Shown here in pieces: positions 1 to 11,289 of a DNA stretch of 23,149 nt; the stretch's first letter is position 1; every line of letters begins with the position of its first letter. The notes beneath the pieces were generated by a model. It searched no databases, was not told the DNA's origin, and saw nothing but the letters and a program-made list of their open reading frames with translations. The position numbers and the translations under genes are program-made. Location: assembly GCA_002380675.1 (NCBI GenBank), contig DFWB01000335.1:1-23149 (forward strand), read 5' to 3'. Source of the DNA: Akkermansiaceae bacterium UBA4145. Lineage in GTDB: Bacteria > Verrucomicrobiota > Verrucomicrobiia > Verrucomicrobiales > Akkermansiaceae.

Positions 1-1
1 T

Positions 2-706
2 CTCGTGGAGTGGATGGTCGAAAGCCTCTTTAATTTCTTCGCCGGCATCATGGGAGAACATCTCGCGAGGAGATCGTTCTGGTTTTTTGCCACCTCCTTT
101 ATCCTGATTCTTTGCTGCAACTGGGCGGGATTGATTCCGGGGGTAGGAACGATTGGACTAACGGCCGAAAATGCGCCGGCTGGTGACCAGTTTCGTCCGT
201 TTTTTCGAGGAGCGAACGCGGATCTCAATTTGACCATGGCCATGTCGGCTGCCTTCTTCGGGCTATGGTTTTACTGGTCGTTCACCGAGATCGGGCCCAA
301 GAATTTCATCGCGCACATTTTTGCGCCGAAGGGGGATTTTTCAAAGTTGATGCTGGTCCTGATGGTGCCTCTCTTTCTTTTTGTCGGAGTTATCGAGGTG
401 ATCTCCATTGCGGTCCGTCCGGTGGCTCTGATGTTCCGGCTATACGGGAACGTGTATGCCGGGGAGAACATGCTGGAAACCCTTATGATCATGGACAAGG
501 TGCCCGACTTTCTCAAGTGGGCACCGGCCTTGCCTTTCTACTTCCTGGAACTTCTGGTGGGTCTGATCCAGGCCCTCGTTTTCGTCCTGTTGTGCGCCGT
601 GTTTACCAAGCTGATGTGTGAGCATCATGACGAAGACCATGAGGAGAGTGGGCACGCTGAACCTGACCCCGAACCAGCAGCCGGCTCCCCTGCAGCTAAA
701 TCCTAG
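2..706 (+). CDS. atpB: ATP synthase Fo subunit a (5' partial)
   Basis: This is the membrane subunit that forms the two proton half-channels beside the c-ring. The reading frame is open to the left edge and the visible protein begins near the second or third membrane helix of the family, so roughly 100 N-terminal residues are missing; the GTG at position 5 is probably internal. The segment FRLYGNVYAGE (visible residues 144-154, counted from that GTG) holds the essential channel arginine R145 and the conserved E154. Q189 in LVGLIQALVF matches the conserved glutamine of the last helix. Hydrophobic helices lie near 28-48, 80-92, 115-140 and 175-200. The C-terminus after residue 204 is an unusual polar tail rich in His, Asp, Glu and Pro. 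It is followed by atpE after 77 bases. Identification is secure from motifs and operon context. Confidence 0.96.
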   Translation, partial: LVEWMVESLFNFFAGIMGEHLARRSFWFFATSFILILCCNWAGLIPGVGTIGLTAENAPAGDQFRPFFRGANADLNLTMAMSAAFFGLWFYWSFTEIGPKNFIAHIFAPKGDFSKLMLVLMVPLFLFVGVIEVISIAVRPVALMFRLYGNVYAGENMLETLMIMDKVPDFLKWAPALPFYFLELLVGLIQALVFVLLCAVFTKLMCEHHDEDHEESGHAEPDPEPAAGSPAAKS

Positions 707-716
707 AAACACTCTT

Positions 717-749
717 ATCGGTTGGACCATGGAGCACGTGGAAACCGGT
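717..749 (+). promoter_or_regulatory. Hairpin in the atpB-atpE spacer plus A-rich atpE leader
   Basis: Bases 717-723 pair with 743-749 (7 bp, one G-U). After a small internal loop, 727-731 pair with 737-741 (5 bp, one G-U) around a GAGCA loop. The next 34 bases up to the atpE ATG are strongly A-rich, contain no Shine-Dalgarno sequence and should be unstructured. By analogy with the translational enhancer upstream of E. coli atpE, this could set c-subunit translation or define an mRNA processing site. The pairing is seen; the role is inferred. Confidence 0.45.
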
Positions 750-783
750 AAAACGAACGAAATAAACAATAACAATAGAAACA

Positions 784-1029
784 ATGGACATCCTCACGCA
801 ATTTCTTGCCAACGTTCCTTACCTTTTCGAGCTTCTTGCTGCGATAGAAGGTAAAATCCACGTTGGACTTGCTGCCGTTGGAGCTGGTGTTGGTGTGGGC
901 TTGGTTGGCGCCAAGGCCGCTGAGGCCGTAGGCCGCAACCCTGGCGCTCAGGGTGGAATCCTGACGATTGGGATTATCTTCGCCGCACTGGCGGAGGGAC
1001 TCATCTTCATTTCCATCTTCCTCGGATAA
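784..1029 (+). CDS. atpE: ATP synthase Fo subunit c
   Basis: This is the 81-residue proteolipid that forms the rotary c-ring. It is a two-helix hairpin: helix 1 carries the packing motif GxGxGxG (residues 33-39), the polar loop is AVGRNPGAQG (48-57), and helix 2 contains the ion-binding carboxylate E71 in ALAEGLIF. The position that is Gln in the sodium-binding Ilyobacter c subunit is V38 here, and E71 is followed by Gly rather than Ser/Thr. A proton-driven enzyme is therefore expected. The N-terminal stretch before helix 1 (residues 1-25) is slightly longer than usual. No Shine-Dalgarno sequence precedes the ATG. The gene lies between two predicted hairpins, which may relate to the high copy number of this subunit. 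Confidence 0.97.
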   Translation: MDILTQFLANVPYLFELLAAIEGKIHVGLAAVGAGVGVGLVGAKAAEAVGRNPGAQGGILTIGIIFAALAEGLIFISIFLG

Positions 1030-1038
1030 CAGGAATTT

Positions 1039-1068
1039 AGGGAGGGCGCTCGCCGGAGTGCCCTCCCT
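1039..1068 (+). promoter_or_regulatory. Strong intercistronic hairpin after atpE
   Basis: Bases 1039-1051 pair with 1056-1068 in a GC-rich 13-bp stem (one G-U) with a GCCG tetraloop, starting 10 bases after the atpE stop. No T-run follows, so it is not a classical terminator. It could protect the 3' end of a processed atpE message or partially attenuate transcription into atpF. The structure is seen directly; the function is inferred. Confidence 0.55.
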
Positions 1069-1106
1069 CCCAGTCTAAGTTTCGTTTCCATTCCCCCTCT
1101 TTCCTC

Positions 1107-1673
1107 ATGCCCCTCGATAACATTCTGGTCCTCGCAGCAGCGGCTGCGACTGAAGCCGAAGGCGGCAACGTTGCCTCCGAGATCTTTAACACGTTCAAGA
1201 TTTACCCGGTCACCTTCTTCTGCCAGCTGCTCAATTTCCTCATTGTCTGCGCGGTGTTGAAGAAGTTTGCCTATGGCCCGGTGAGGGAAATGCTGGATGC
1301 TCGGAAAAAGAGAATCGCGGATGGCGAAGCCAAGCTTGCAGAGATTGAGAAGCAGATTGCGGAGAGTGAGCAGCGGACCCAGGAGGCGGTTCAGGAGGCC
1401 AACGAGCGTGCCAAGCGCTTGATTGAGGAGGCCAAGGAAAGTGCGGTCATCTTGGGCGAGAAAAAGACTCAGGAAGCTACTGCGGAAGCCAAGGGAATTA
1501 TCGCCAAGGCCGAAGAGGCGGCCCGTGGTGAGAAGGACAAGATGCACGCGGACCTCAAGCGAGAGTTTGGCCGCTTGGTTTCGAACTGCACCGCTCAGGT
1601 GACGGGCAAAGTTCTCAATGATGACGACCAGCAGCGCATCAACGAAGAGGCGATGGCCGAAGTTGAAAGCTAG
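1107..1673 (+). CDS. atpF: ATP synthase Fo subunit b
   Basis: This is the peripheral-stalk subunit that holds F1 stationary against subunit a. It has 188 residues: an Ala-rich N-terminus, one membrane helix at about residues 33-52 (VTFFCQLLNFLIVCAVLKKF), then a long charged coiled coil (about 58-165) with the heptad-like, Glu/Lys/Ala-rich pattern of the family. The motif YGPVREMLDARKKRIADG (about 56-73) is typical of the start of the b dimerisation region. Only one b gene is present, so a b2 homodimer is expected. The ATG follows directly on a 16-base pure pyrimidine run (1091-1106) and has no Shine-Dalgarno sequence. The next gene, atpH, starts 18 bases after the stop. Confidence 0.95.
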   Translation: MPLDNILVLAAAAATEAEGGNVASEIFNTFKIYPVTFFCQLLNFLIVCAVLKKFAYGPVREMLDARKKRIADGEAKLAEIEKQIAESEQRTQEAVQEANERAKRLIEEAKESAVILGEKKTQEATAEAKGIIAKAEEAARGEKDKMHADLKREFGRLVSNCTAQVTGKVLNDDDQQRINEEAMAEVES

Positions 1674-1691
1674 CAGACTCTGTTTACTACG

Positions 1692-2084
1692 ATGAAAATT
1701 TCCCGCGAAGCAGCAACCACCGCCCGACGAGCCTTCCGCATGTGTGTTGAAGGAGACCGGGTGGTTGATGAGAAGCTGCGCCGGGTTTTCAAGAAAGTCG
1801 CGGAATCCAAGCCGCGCGGCTGGCAGGCGATTCTGCACGAGCTCAAAAGGCTGATCCGGCTTGAGATGGAGCGGCGGCAGGTCCTCGTCGAGAGCGCCAA
1901 GACTTTGGACGATCCGTCCCAAAACAGGGTCAAGGCAAGTCTCTCCCGCCAATATGGGGATGACCTCACCTTCGAGTTCAAGGTGACCCCGGAACTTCTC
2001 GGCGGAATGCGGGTGCGAGTCGGCAATGATGTCTGGGATGGCAGCGTCAAAACCCGCCTCGAGCGCCTTTCCAACTCTTTTTAA
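1692..2084 (+). CDS. atpH: ATP synthase F1 subunit delta, short form
   Basis: This is the stalk subunit (OSCP homologue) that joins the b dimer to the top of F1. It is identified by its position between atpF and atpA and by its C-terminal domain, VTPELLGGMRVRVGNDVWDG followed by S-V-K-T-R-L-E-R-L, which matches the end of the E. coli delta subunit closely. The protein has only 130 residues against about 177 in E. coli. The beginning (AATTARRAF) resembles helix 1 of the usual six-helix N-terminal domain, so the missing ~45 residues appear to come from the middle of that domain. The frame is intact with no sign of a frameshift, so this is more likely a lineage-specific compact form than a damaged gene. 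Confidence 0.88.
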   Translation: MKISREAATTARRAFRMCVEGDRVVDEKLRRVFKKVAESKPRGWQAILHELKRLIRLEMERRQVLVESAKTLDDPSQNRVKASLSRQYGDDLTFEFKVTPELLGGMRVRVGNDVWDGSVKTRLERLSNSF

Positions 2085-2129
2085 CTACTCTCTAACTTAC
2101 GTTCTCACTCAAATTCAATTCTCACTGTC

Positions 2130-3662
2130 ATGAGTAATATTCTTCAGGAACTGGAACAGGAAATCGCAAACGTCTCTGCCGGGGTCGCCAAGACTAACGT
2201 AGGGACTGTCCGGGAAATCGGTGATGGCGTCGCCAAGGTCGAGGGCCTCAGCGAGGTGCAGCTGAATGAGATGATCGAGTTTCCGGGAAATCTCTTTGGC
2301 CTTGCCCTCAACCTTGAGGAAGGCGAGGTGGGAGTCGTGATGCTCGGCGAATCAAGGCATATCGCCGAAGGGGATGAGTGCCACACTACCGGAAAGCTCC
2401 TTTCCGTCCCGGTTGGTAAAGGGTTGCTGGGCCGGGTGGTTGACGCTCTTGGTAGGCCGGTAGATGGCAAGGGAGAGATTCAGGCCGACGATAGTTACCC
2501 GGTGGAGAAAATTGCTCCCGGGATCATTAAGAGAAAGTCAGTGAGCGTACCGGTGCAGACAGGGATTGCTGCAATTGATGCTATGATTCCAATTGGGCGG
2601 GGACAGCGAGAGCTCATTATTGGAGACCGCTCTACCGGCAAGACCACCATTGCGGTGGACACGATAATTGCGCAAGCGCAGCAGAATAAGGCTGCGAAGG
2701 AAGGAACCCTGAAGAACCACAAGCCTCTCTATTGCGTTTATGTCGCCATCGGACAAAAACAGTCCAATATTGCCCGGACGATTTCCACGCTGGAAAAGGC
2801 TGGAGCGATGGAGAATACCATTGTGGTCGCCGCCGCGGCTTCTGATTCCGCTACCAATCAGTTTCTCGCGCCCTACGCGGGCTGCGCGATGGCGGAATAC
2901 CTCATGGATCAGGGAGAAGACGTCCTGATCGTCTATGATGATCTCTCCAAGCAGGCCGTGGCCTACCGCCAGGTCTCTCTCGTGCTTCGCCGGCCATCCG
3001 GCCGCGAAGCCTACCCCGGAGATGTGTTTTACCTGCATAGCCGGTTGCTCGAGCGCTCTGCCCGCCTCTCTGACGCGGAGGGTGGAGGCTCCATCACAGC
3101 GCTTCCCATCATTGAGACCCAGGCAGGGGACGTCTCGGCTTACATTCCGACCAATGTGATCTCGATTACGGATGGTCAGATCTTCCTCGAGACCGATCTG
3201 TTTTACCAAGGTATCCGGCCTGCGATTTCGGTCGGCCTCTCAGTTTCGAGGGTGGGATCTGCAGCTCAGACCAAGGCGATCAAGAAGGTTTCTGGAACAA
3301 CCAAGCTCGATCTGGCTCAGTTCCGGGAGCTTCAGGCCTTTGCCCAGTTCGGGTCTGACCTCGATGATGCCACCAAGGCTAAGATTGAGCGGGGGGAGCG
3401 AATCGTGGAGCTCTTCAAGCAGAACCAGTACAGCCCTCTGGGGCTCGACCAGGAGGTCGCCATTCTCTGGGCGATGCAGAATGGATATTTCGATGACGTT
3501 GAGGTGAAGAGAATCAAGGAATGTCAGGAGGCTCTCGAAGAGTTTCTCGCCACCCGCAAGCAGGATCTCCTGCAGCTCATTCTCGATGAAAAGGCTCTTA
3601 CGGATCCCGTCGTCAGCGGATTGGAGACAGCTCTAAAGGATTTCAAGGCTACATGGAGCTAA
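2130..3662 (+). CDS. atpA: ATP synthase F1 subunit alpha
   Basis: This is the non-catalytic nucleotide-binding subunit of the alpha3beta3 hexamer. It has 510 residues, close to the 513 of E. coli. The P-loop GDRSTGKT is at residues 165-172. The segment [14 protein letters not shown] (268-281) is typical of alpha. The arginine finger that reaches into the catalytic site is R374 in [10 protein letters not shown]. The N-terminal beta-barrel (about 25-95) and C-terminal helical domain (about 380-510) are complete. The 45-base leader before the ATG contains only two G residues and no Shine-Dalgarno sequence. Confidence 0.98.
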   Translation: MSNILQELEQEIANVSAGVAKTNVGTVREIGDGVAKVEGLSEVQLNEMIEFPGNLFGLALNLEEGEVGVVMLGESRHIAEGDECHTTGKLLSVPVGKGLLGRVVDALGRPVDGKGEIQADDSYPVEKIAPGIIKRKSVSVPVQTGIAAIDAMIPIGRGQRELIIGDRSTGKTTIAVDTIIAQAQQNKAAKEGTLKNHKPLYCVYVAIGQKQSNIARTISTLEKAGAMENTIVVAAAASDSATNQFLAPYAGCAMAEYLMDQGEDVLIVYDDLSKQAVAYRQVSLVLRRPSGREAYPGDVFYLHSRLLERSARLSDAEGGGSITALPIIETQAGDVSAYIPTNVISITDGQIFLETDLFYQGIRPAISVGLSVSRVGSAAQTKAIKKVSGTTKLDLAQFRELQAFAQFGSDLDDATKAKIERGERIVELFKQNQYSPLGLDQEVAILWAMQNGYFDDVEVKRIKECQEALEEFLATRKQDLLQLILDEKALTDPVVSGLETALKDFKATWS

Positions 3663-3737
3663 GGGTGCCCGATGTGGCCTTCCGCCTTCTCAAGCAATAG
3701 TAAACAGATACAGAAAAAGATCACGGTTACCTGAAGA

Positions 3738-6150
<2,413 letters not shown>

Positions 6151-6195
6151 GCCCCTTGAGCCCTTTCTCCAAGGACACCAGACACAGGTCAGCAA

Positions 6196-6612
6196 ATGCC
6201 AGAACTCCTCGAAATTGTTACTCCCGAACGGAAGGTCTTCTCCGGGGAGGTGGAAAACGTCTACCTTCCGGGAACGGAAGGAGAGCTGGGAGCCCTGCCT
6301 GGGCACGCTCCGTTAGTGACCGGTGTGAGCCCGGGAGAATTGCGCTATACGGTGGATGGTAAAATAGAGGAGCTCGCCATAGGGTCGGGCTTTGCCGAGG
6401 TCACTCAGGAAAAAATTACGATCCTTGCCGACCTTGCGGTGACCGATAGCGAAATCGATGAGAAAAAGGTGGAGGAAGCGATGAAGCGCGCGGAAGAATC
6501 CCTCGCCAATATAGATAGCTCTGATAACGCCGAGGAGGTGGCGGCCATTCAGGCGTCGATCTCGAAGTCGATGGCTCAGTTGAATTTGAAGCGGAAACGC
6601 CGACGCGTCTAG
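6196..6612 (+). CDS. atpC: ATP synthase F1 subunit epsilon
   Basis: This is the rotor foot that links gamma to the c-ring and can inhibit ATP hydrolysis. It has 138 residues (E. coli 139). The N-terminal beta-sandwich starts MPELLEIVTPERKVFSGEVE and includes LPGTEGELGALPGHAPLVT (24-42), the most conserved stretch of the family. A complete two-helix C-terminal domain (about 87-132) is present, so autoinhibition by epsilon is structurally possible. The protein ends in a very basic KRKRRRV. It is the last gene of the operon and starts 45 bases after atpD. Confidence 0.95.
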   Translation: MPELLEIVTPERKVFSGEVENVYLPGTEGELGALPGHAPLVTGVSPGELRYTVDGKIEELAIGSGFAEVTQEKITILADLAVTDSEIDEKKVEEAMKRAEESLANIDSSDNAEEVAAIQASISKSMAQLNLKRKRRRV

Positions 6613-6766
6613 CGGGGCCCCGGGTCATGCGGCAGACAGCGAGGTTGTTCACAATTTGGGCAGAAAAGGCAGATTTTGTGACTTCAGAGTGTCTTTTTTT
6701 CGGGCTGGTCTTGACCCCGAGGCGGGGCCTTGGCAGTAAAACGAAAGTTTAGGCCAGACAAGCTGA
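6613..6766 (+). other. Spacer between the atp operon and carB
   Basis: This 154-base gap has no gene. A run of seven T residues (6694-6700) follows only weak pairing: TCACAA at 6649-6654 with TTGTGA at 6676-6681 and a 21-base loop. A small GC hairpin (6715-6719 with 6723-6727) follows. A TTGACC at 6711-6716 resembles a -35 element, but no good -10 lies at the right distance. Whether the operon ends here or reads into carB cannot be decided from the sequence. Confidence 0.35.
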
Positions 6767-9700
6767 ATGCCAAAGGACAAGAGCCTGCAAAAAATCCTGC
6801 TAATTGGGTCGGGACCGATCGTCATCGGTCAGGGGTGTGAATTTGACTACTCCGGGACGCAAGCGTGTAAGGCGTTACGGGAAGAGGGCTACGAAGTAGT
6901 CCTGGTGAACTCCAATCCGGCCACCATTATGACCGATCCGGAGTTTGCGGATCGGACCTATATCGAACCGATCACACCTGAGGTGATTCGGAAGATCATT
7001 GAGAAGGAGAAGCCGGACGCGCTCCTTCCCACCCTTGGGGGTCAGACCGCTCTTAATGCTTCCATGGACTTGTGGCACAGTGGGGCTCTCCAGGAGCTCA
7101 ACGTGCGCATGATCGGAGCTAACGCGGATGCCATCGCCAAGGGAGAGGATCGTTTGCTCTTCAAGGAGGCCATGCTCAAGATTGGTCTGGACCTTCCGCA
7201 GTCTGGCGTTGTCCATACCATGGAGGATGCGCGAAGTGTTGCGGCGGATATCGGAACGTTCCCCCTGATTATACGGCCTGCCTATACCCTTGGTGGCAGC
7301 GGAGGAGGAATCGCCTACAACAAGGAGGAGTTCGAAACGATCGTGGCGAGAGGATTAGACCTCTCTCCTGTTACCGAGGTCCTTGTTGAGGAGAGCCTTC
7401 TGGGATGGAAAGAGTTTGAGATGGAGGTCATGCGCGATTGCGCAGACAACTGCGTCGTCATTTGTTCGATCGAAAACCTGGATCCCATGGGGGTCCATAC
7501 TGGCGATTCCATCACGGTGGCTCCTGCCCAGACCTTGAGCGACCGGGAATACCAGATCATGCGGGATCAATCCTTTGCGGTGATCCGTGAAATTGGGGTG
7601 GAGACTGGTGGGTCAAACATTCAGTTTGCGGTGGATCCTGAAAATGGCCGAGTGGTGGTGATCGAAATGAACCCGCGAGTCTCCAGATCCTCGGCGCTGG
7701 CCTCGAAAGCGACGGGCTTCCCGATTGCCAAAATCGCGGCCAAACTTGCGGTTGGATACACTCTGGACGAACTCCCCAACGATATTACTCGGGAGACGCC
7801 GGCCAGCTTTGAACCCACCATCGATTATGTGGTGACCAAGGTGCCACGCTTTACCTTCGAAAAATTTCCTGCCGCAGATCCTGTCCTTACGACCCAGATG
7901 AAGTCCGTCGGCGAGGCCATGAGCATCGGCCGGACCTTCAAGGAAAGCATGCAGAAAGCTCTCCGTTCACTCGAAACAGGCCGCCATGGATTTGGCTGGG
8001 ATGGGAAGGATCCGGCGGATCCCTCCCGAGAAGACATTGAGCGTAAGTTGCATGTGCCAAACTGTGAACGGATTTACTGGATCAAGGTCGCCTTTGAGCA
8101 TGGCTGGAGCGTCGAAGATCTTTTCCAGGCCACCCAGATCGATCGCTGGTTTCTTGTGCACCTTAAGGAGATCGCGGACGAGGGGGCAAATCTGGCAGAT
8201 CTTGACTTGCGCCGGGCGAAGAAGCTTGGTTTCTCCGACAAGCAGATCGCTCTTGCCCGAGGGGAGTCGGAGGATTCGGTCAGAGAAAAGAGAAAAGGAG
8301 TAGGCATTCTTCCAACCTACCGCCTTGTTGATACCTGTGCTGCGGAGTTTGAGGCTTACACGCCCTACTATTATTCGACCTATGGTGACGAAAACGAAGC
8401 ACGGGACTCAGAGACGAAGAAGATTATCATCCTAGGGGGAGGACCCAACAGGATCGGGCAGGGAATAGAATTTGATTACTGCTGTGTGCACGCCTCATTC
8501 GCGCTGAAGGAATTGGGCTATGAGACAATTATAGTTAACTCGAATCCGGAAACTGTCTCCACGGACTACGATACTAGTGACAAGCTGTTTTTTGAGCCGC
8601 TTACGCTGGAGGACGTCCTTAACATCTGCGATCAGGAAAACCCTGACGGGGTGATCGTTCAGTTCGGAGGGCAGACCCCTCTCAATCTTGCCGCCGATCT
8701 TGAGCGACATGGAGTCCCTATCGTGGGAACATCTCCAGCATCTATCGAGCTCGCCGAGGACCGCAAGCATTTCTCAGCCCTGCTTGACGGTCTGGGCTTG
8801 CAGCAGGCTGAGGCTGGAACGGCGGTCTCCGAGGAGGAAGCCGTCGAGGTTGCGGGCAGAATCGGATACCCTGTATTGGTGCGTCCGTCCTTTGTCCTAG
8901 GGGGACGGGCCATGATGATTGTCTATGATGATAAGGAGTTGCGTCGTTACATGCGAGAGGCGGTCGATGCCTCTCCGGAGCGGCCCGTGCTTGTAGATCG
9001 CTTCCTCGATGGGGCCACCGAGGTGGACGTTGATTGTATCTCCGATGGAGAGAATACGGTTGTGGGAGCAATCATGCAGCATATTGAGCATGCTGGCGTT
9101 CATTCAGGAGACTCGGCCTGTGTCATTCCTGCTTTCAGTCTGGGGGAGAAGATTGAGGCAGAGATTGAGGAGGCTGCAATCAACCTTGCGAGAGAATTGA
9201 AGGTCAAGGGCCTCATGAATATTCAGTTTGCTGTCAAGGATGGAGAGCTCTACGTGATCGAGGTGAACCCAAGGGCTTCCCGAACGGTTCCTTTCGTTTC
9301 GAAGGCAATCGGGGTTCCACTCGCTAAGATCGCAGCAAAGATCATGGTGGGAGAAAAACTTCCTGATCTAGGGCTTACCGAGCGTATTGTGCCTGCTCAC
9401 TATAACGTCAAGGAAGCGGTCTTTCCGTGGCCTCGGTTCCCCGGCATTGACATTGTTCTCGGACCCGAGATGAAGTCTACGGGAGAGGTGATGGGCATCG
9501 ATGAGGACCTTGGGATGGCATATGCAAAGAGTCAGATCAGTGCATTCAATCCGCTGCCCATGGAGGGAAATGTCTTCATCTCGGTAAGTGACCGTGACAA
9601 GGAGGAGGCAATCACGATCGCTTCACAATTCGTTGAAGCGGGGTTCACCCTTTTTGCCACCGGAGGAACTCACCGTGCCTTGGAGGAAGCTGGAGTTACT

Positions 9701-9958
9701 GCCCAGCGACTCTACAAACTCGCTGAACGGAAGCGGCCGAACGTTCTGGATATGATGAAAAACGGGGAGATCCAGTTTGTGGTGAATACCCCAAGTAGTC
9801 ATGAATCAAGGGAGGATGAGGTTATCATCCGGAGCACCGCAGTGGCAAACAAGGTCAGCCTTTGCACGAATCTTTCTGCGGCAGATGCAAGTGTGAAGGC
9901 GATTCGCTCTCTACAGCAACGGGAGTTCAAGGTGAAACCCCTCCAAGAATACTACTAG
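6767..9958 (+). CDS. carB: Carbamoyl-phosphate synthase large subunit
   Basis: This makes carbamoyl phosphate from ammonia (supplied by the CarA glutaminase), bicarbonate and two ATP, for pyrimidine and arginine synthesis. It has 1063 residues (E. coli 1073). The first ATP-grasp half begins [20 protein letters not shown] at residue 9 and has R129, MGVHTGDSI (241-249) and the metal-site segment [14 protein letters not shown] (296-309). The second half repeats the fold from about residue 550 ([19 protein letters not shown]). The C-terminal allosteric domain starts near 930 and contains [11 protein letters not shown]. carA is not in the window. The start agrees with the family N-terminus; no Shine-Dalgarno sequence is visible. 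It converges with the next gene, with a 37-base gap and no clear terminator between them. Confidence 0.98.
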   Translation: MPKDKSLQKILLIGSGPIVIGQGCEFDYSGTQACKALREEGYEVVLVNSNPATIMTDPEFADRTYIEPITPEVIRKIIEKEKPDALLPTLGGQTALNASMDLWHSGALQELNVRMIGANADAIAKGEDRLLFKEAMLKIGLDLPQSGVVHTMEDARSVAADIGTFPLIIRPAYTLGGSGGGIAYNKEEFETIVARGLDLSPVTEVLVEESLLGWKEFEMEVMRDCADNCVVICSIENLDPMGVHTGDSITVAPAQTLSDREYQIMRDQSFAVIREIGVETGGSNIQFAVDPENGRVVVIEMNPRVSRSSALASKATGFPIAKIAAKLAVGYTLDELPNDITRETPASFEPTIDYVVTKVPRFTFEKFPAADPVLTTQMKSVGEAMSIGRTFKESMQKALRSLETGRHGFGWDGKDPADPSREDIERKLHVPNCERIYWIKVAFEHGWSVEDLFQATQIDRWFLVHLKEIADEGANLADLDLRRAKKLGFSDKQIALARGESEDSVREKRKGVGILPTYRLVDTCAAEFEAYTPYYYSTYGDENEARDSETKKIIILGGGPNRIGQGIEFDYCCVHASFALKELGYETIIVNSNPETVSTDYDTSDKLFFEPLTLEDVLNICDQENPDGVIVQFGGQTPLNLAADLERHGVPIVGTSPASIELAEDRKHFSALLDGLGLQQAEAGTAVSEEEAVEVAGRIGYPVLVRPSFVLGGRAMMIVYDDKELRRYMREAVDASPERPVLVDRFLDGATEVDVDCISDGENTVVGAIMQHIEHAGVHSGDSACVIPAFSLGEKIEAEIEEAAINLARELKVKGLMNIQFAVKDGELYVIEVNPRASRTVPFVSKAIGVPLAKIAAKIMVGEKLPDLGLTERIVPAHYNVKEAVFPWPRFPGIDIVLGPEMKSTGEVMGIDEDLGMAYAKSQISAFNPLPMEGNVFISVSDRDKEEAITIASQFVEAGFTLFATGGTHRALEEAGVTAQRLYKLAERKRPNVLDMMKNGEIQFVVNTPSSHESREDEVIIRSTAVANKVSLCTNLSAADASVKAIRSLQQREFKVKPLQEYY

Positions 9959-9995
9959 CGGACCTGGGCAAGCAAGACGGGGAGTTTGGCGAGGC

Positions 9996-10973
9996 CTACC
10001 GGAAGTCCCGGCTCTCCATGAACTCATACCAGTCCTTTTCCAGAGCGGCGTCGTCTTCGTAGCCATAGACCTCGAGAAGAACGGACTTGGTGATTTTTTC
10101 GCCCTGGCGGGATCGCTCAACCAGCTTCTGGTATTTCGTGATATTCTCGTCAGTGCTTACAAGGAAGTAGGTCAGGGCGAAAATATAGCCCGACTGATTA
10201 GGTGTAAGGGAAAGGATTTCGGCCTTACATACCGAGTCGAGAGTCTCCCGGATCTCCTTCCGGCACATTTTTTTCAACGGGCTGGGCCATGATTCATCCG
10301 CCTCAAGGGTAGCCCCCCGTTTGAAATCTGCCTTTTCGTTCGCGTAATAGGTCTTGAAATCAATGTAGTGGACCCGGCAAAGTCGAAAGATGCGGTGCTC
10401 CACATAGTAGCCCCAACCCGCAGTCATCCAGAAGGGCATGGATCCTGACAGGCCGCGCCCTTTAAGGATTGTGGCTGCGGTGCCATGGACGAATACGGGC
10501 GTCAGGTCGGTCTCTCCTCCGGCGGATCGTTCGGGGTCCGCTTTACAGAGCACCCGGTAGCGGTTTTGAGGGTCTCCGTAGTTGCGAGTAATCCTGCAGG
10601 ATTGGAGCTGGTTCGCATCCCATCCGCTTCGTTGCTGTTCCTGCTCGAGAACAGTGGTGTAGTCGTGGCCGGAGCCAACGAGGTATACTGTGAAGCGGTA
10701 AGGAGCGGTTTCAGAGCCCGAAGCGCCGCCTGGGGTCCTGAATTTGTTCTGTCCGAAGTCCTCTTCGAGTCCAGGGAGAACCCGGACGCACTCGTCCCAG
10801 ACCTTTTCCGCATAGCGACGAGCTGGATCATGGTTCGTTCCCTTTGCTCGCAGCGCAAAATGATCGGTCAGGCGCTCTCGCCATTCCAAATTCTTAAAGT
10901 GCTGGTGCTGCGCGAATACCGTAGGAGCTGCCATCACTGCGACTACAATGAGGAGGCGAAGGGCCTTGATCAT
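9996..10973 (-). CDS. Secreted DUF1570-like protein, degenerate gluzincin
   Basis: This 325-residue protein has a clear signal peptide (MIKALRLLIVVAVMAAPTVF, cleavage near residue 21) and so is probably periplasmic or secreted. No certain family match is claimed. The layout of residues 160-193 (VFVHGTAATIL, then PFWMTAGWGYYVEH) has the spacing of the HExxH...PxWLxEGxAxYxE motif of peptidase-MA/DUF1570 proteins common in PVC bacteria. The catalytic residues are gone: HExxH reads H163-G-T-A-A, and the expected third ligand in WLxEG is A185. If that alignment is right, this is a non-catalytic pseudo-peptidase. Several Cys residues (62, 126, 143, 199, 237, 249) could form disulfides. No Shine-Dalgarno sequence precedes the ATG. 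Confidence 0.6.
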   Translation of the reverse strand: MIKALRLLIVVAVMAAPTVFAQHQHFKNLEWRERLTDHFALRAKGTNHDPARRYAEKVWDECVRVLPGLEEDFGQNKFRTPGGASGSETAPYRFTVYLVGSGHDYTTVLEQEQQRSGWDANQLQSCRITRNYGDPQNRYRVLCKADPERSAGGETDLTPVFVHGTAATILKGRGLSGSMPFWMTAGWGYYVEHRIFRLCRVHYIDFKTYYANEKADFKRGATLEADESWPSPLKKMCRKEIRETLDSVCKAEILSLTPNQSGYIFALTYFLVSTDENITKYQKLVERSRQGEKITKSVLLEVYGYEDDAALEKDWYEFMESRDFR

Positions 10974-11034
10974 ACAGCAAAGTATGCAGATTCCGTTCCG
11001 ATCGCAATGCAGGAAGCCCTACGGATCTTTTGGA

Positions 11035-11289
11035 ATGAAGGACTTTCAAGATCTTCAGGGGTCGTTCTCGAATTCTCAGGAAGGGAAAATCTTTTCTAGT
11101 AGCGAGGATACGACTTGGCCCTATCTTGAGGGTGAAGAGTTTACTTCTCAGTCCATGAAGGCGCGCGAAGACAGGGATCACAGAAAACCGGGGGGTTTCC
11201 TCGGAGGGTTCCTCGTAGCCGGAGGGATCGTGGGGCTTTACCTAGCCCTGCAGCTATGGATCCTGCCAGCAGCAGGAATTCCTACCTGA
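11035..11289 (+). CDS. Small single-pass membrane protein, unknown
   Basis: This 84-residue frame has a polar N-terminal half (residues 1-50, rich in Ser, Glu, Asp and Lys) and a convincing membrane helix at about 53-79, preceded by RKPGG and ending ILPAAGIPT. By the positive-inside rule the N-terminus would be cytoplasmic. The frame opens further upstream (to 10948), but that would overlap the divergent secreted-protein gene, so the ATG at 11035 is preferred; GGAT at 11023-11026 is a weak possible ribosome site. It is not recognised as any family. The orderly hydrophobic C-terminus argues for a real gene, but a chance frame is not excluded. Confidence 0.45.
   Translation: MKDFQDLQGSFSNSQEGKIFSSSEDTTWPYLEGEEFTSQSMKAREDRDHRKPGGFLGGFLVAGGIVGLYLALQLWILPAAGIPT

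Noticed and set aside
5..7. GTG as the true start of atpB
   Set aside because: The frame continues to the window edge and the visible protein lacks the first membrane helices of the family, so the real start lies outside.
948..1952. A 334-codon open frame on the minus strand opposite atpE, atpF and atpH
   Set aside because: It spans three well-supported genes on the other strand, is low-complexity in Leu/Arg and matches nothing recognisable; it is a by-product of codon bias.
6649..6681. TCACAA...TTGTGA inverted repeat resembling a CRP-type operator
   Set aside because: The half-sites are in the opposite order to a CRP site and 21 bases apart; only six pairs. It is probably chance or a weak stem before the T-run.
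10485..11099. A 204-codon plus-strand frame opposite the secreted-protein gene
   Set aside because: The minus-strand frame has a signal peptide and coherent protein features; the plus-strand frame has neither and conflicts with it.
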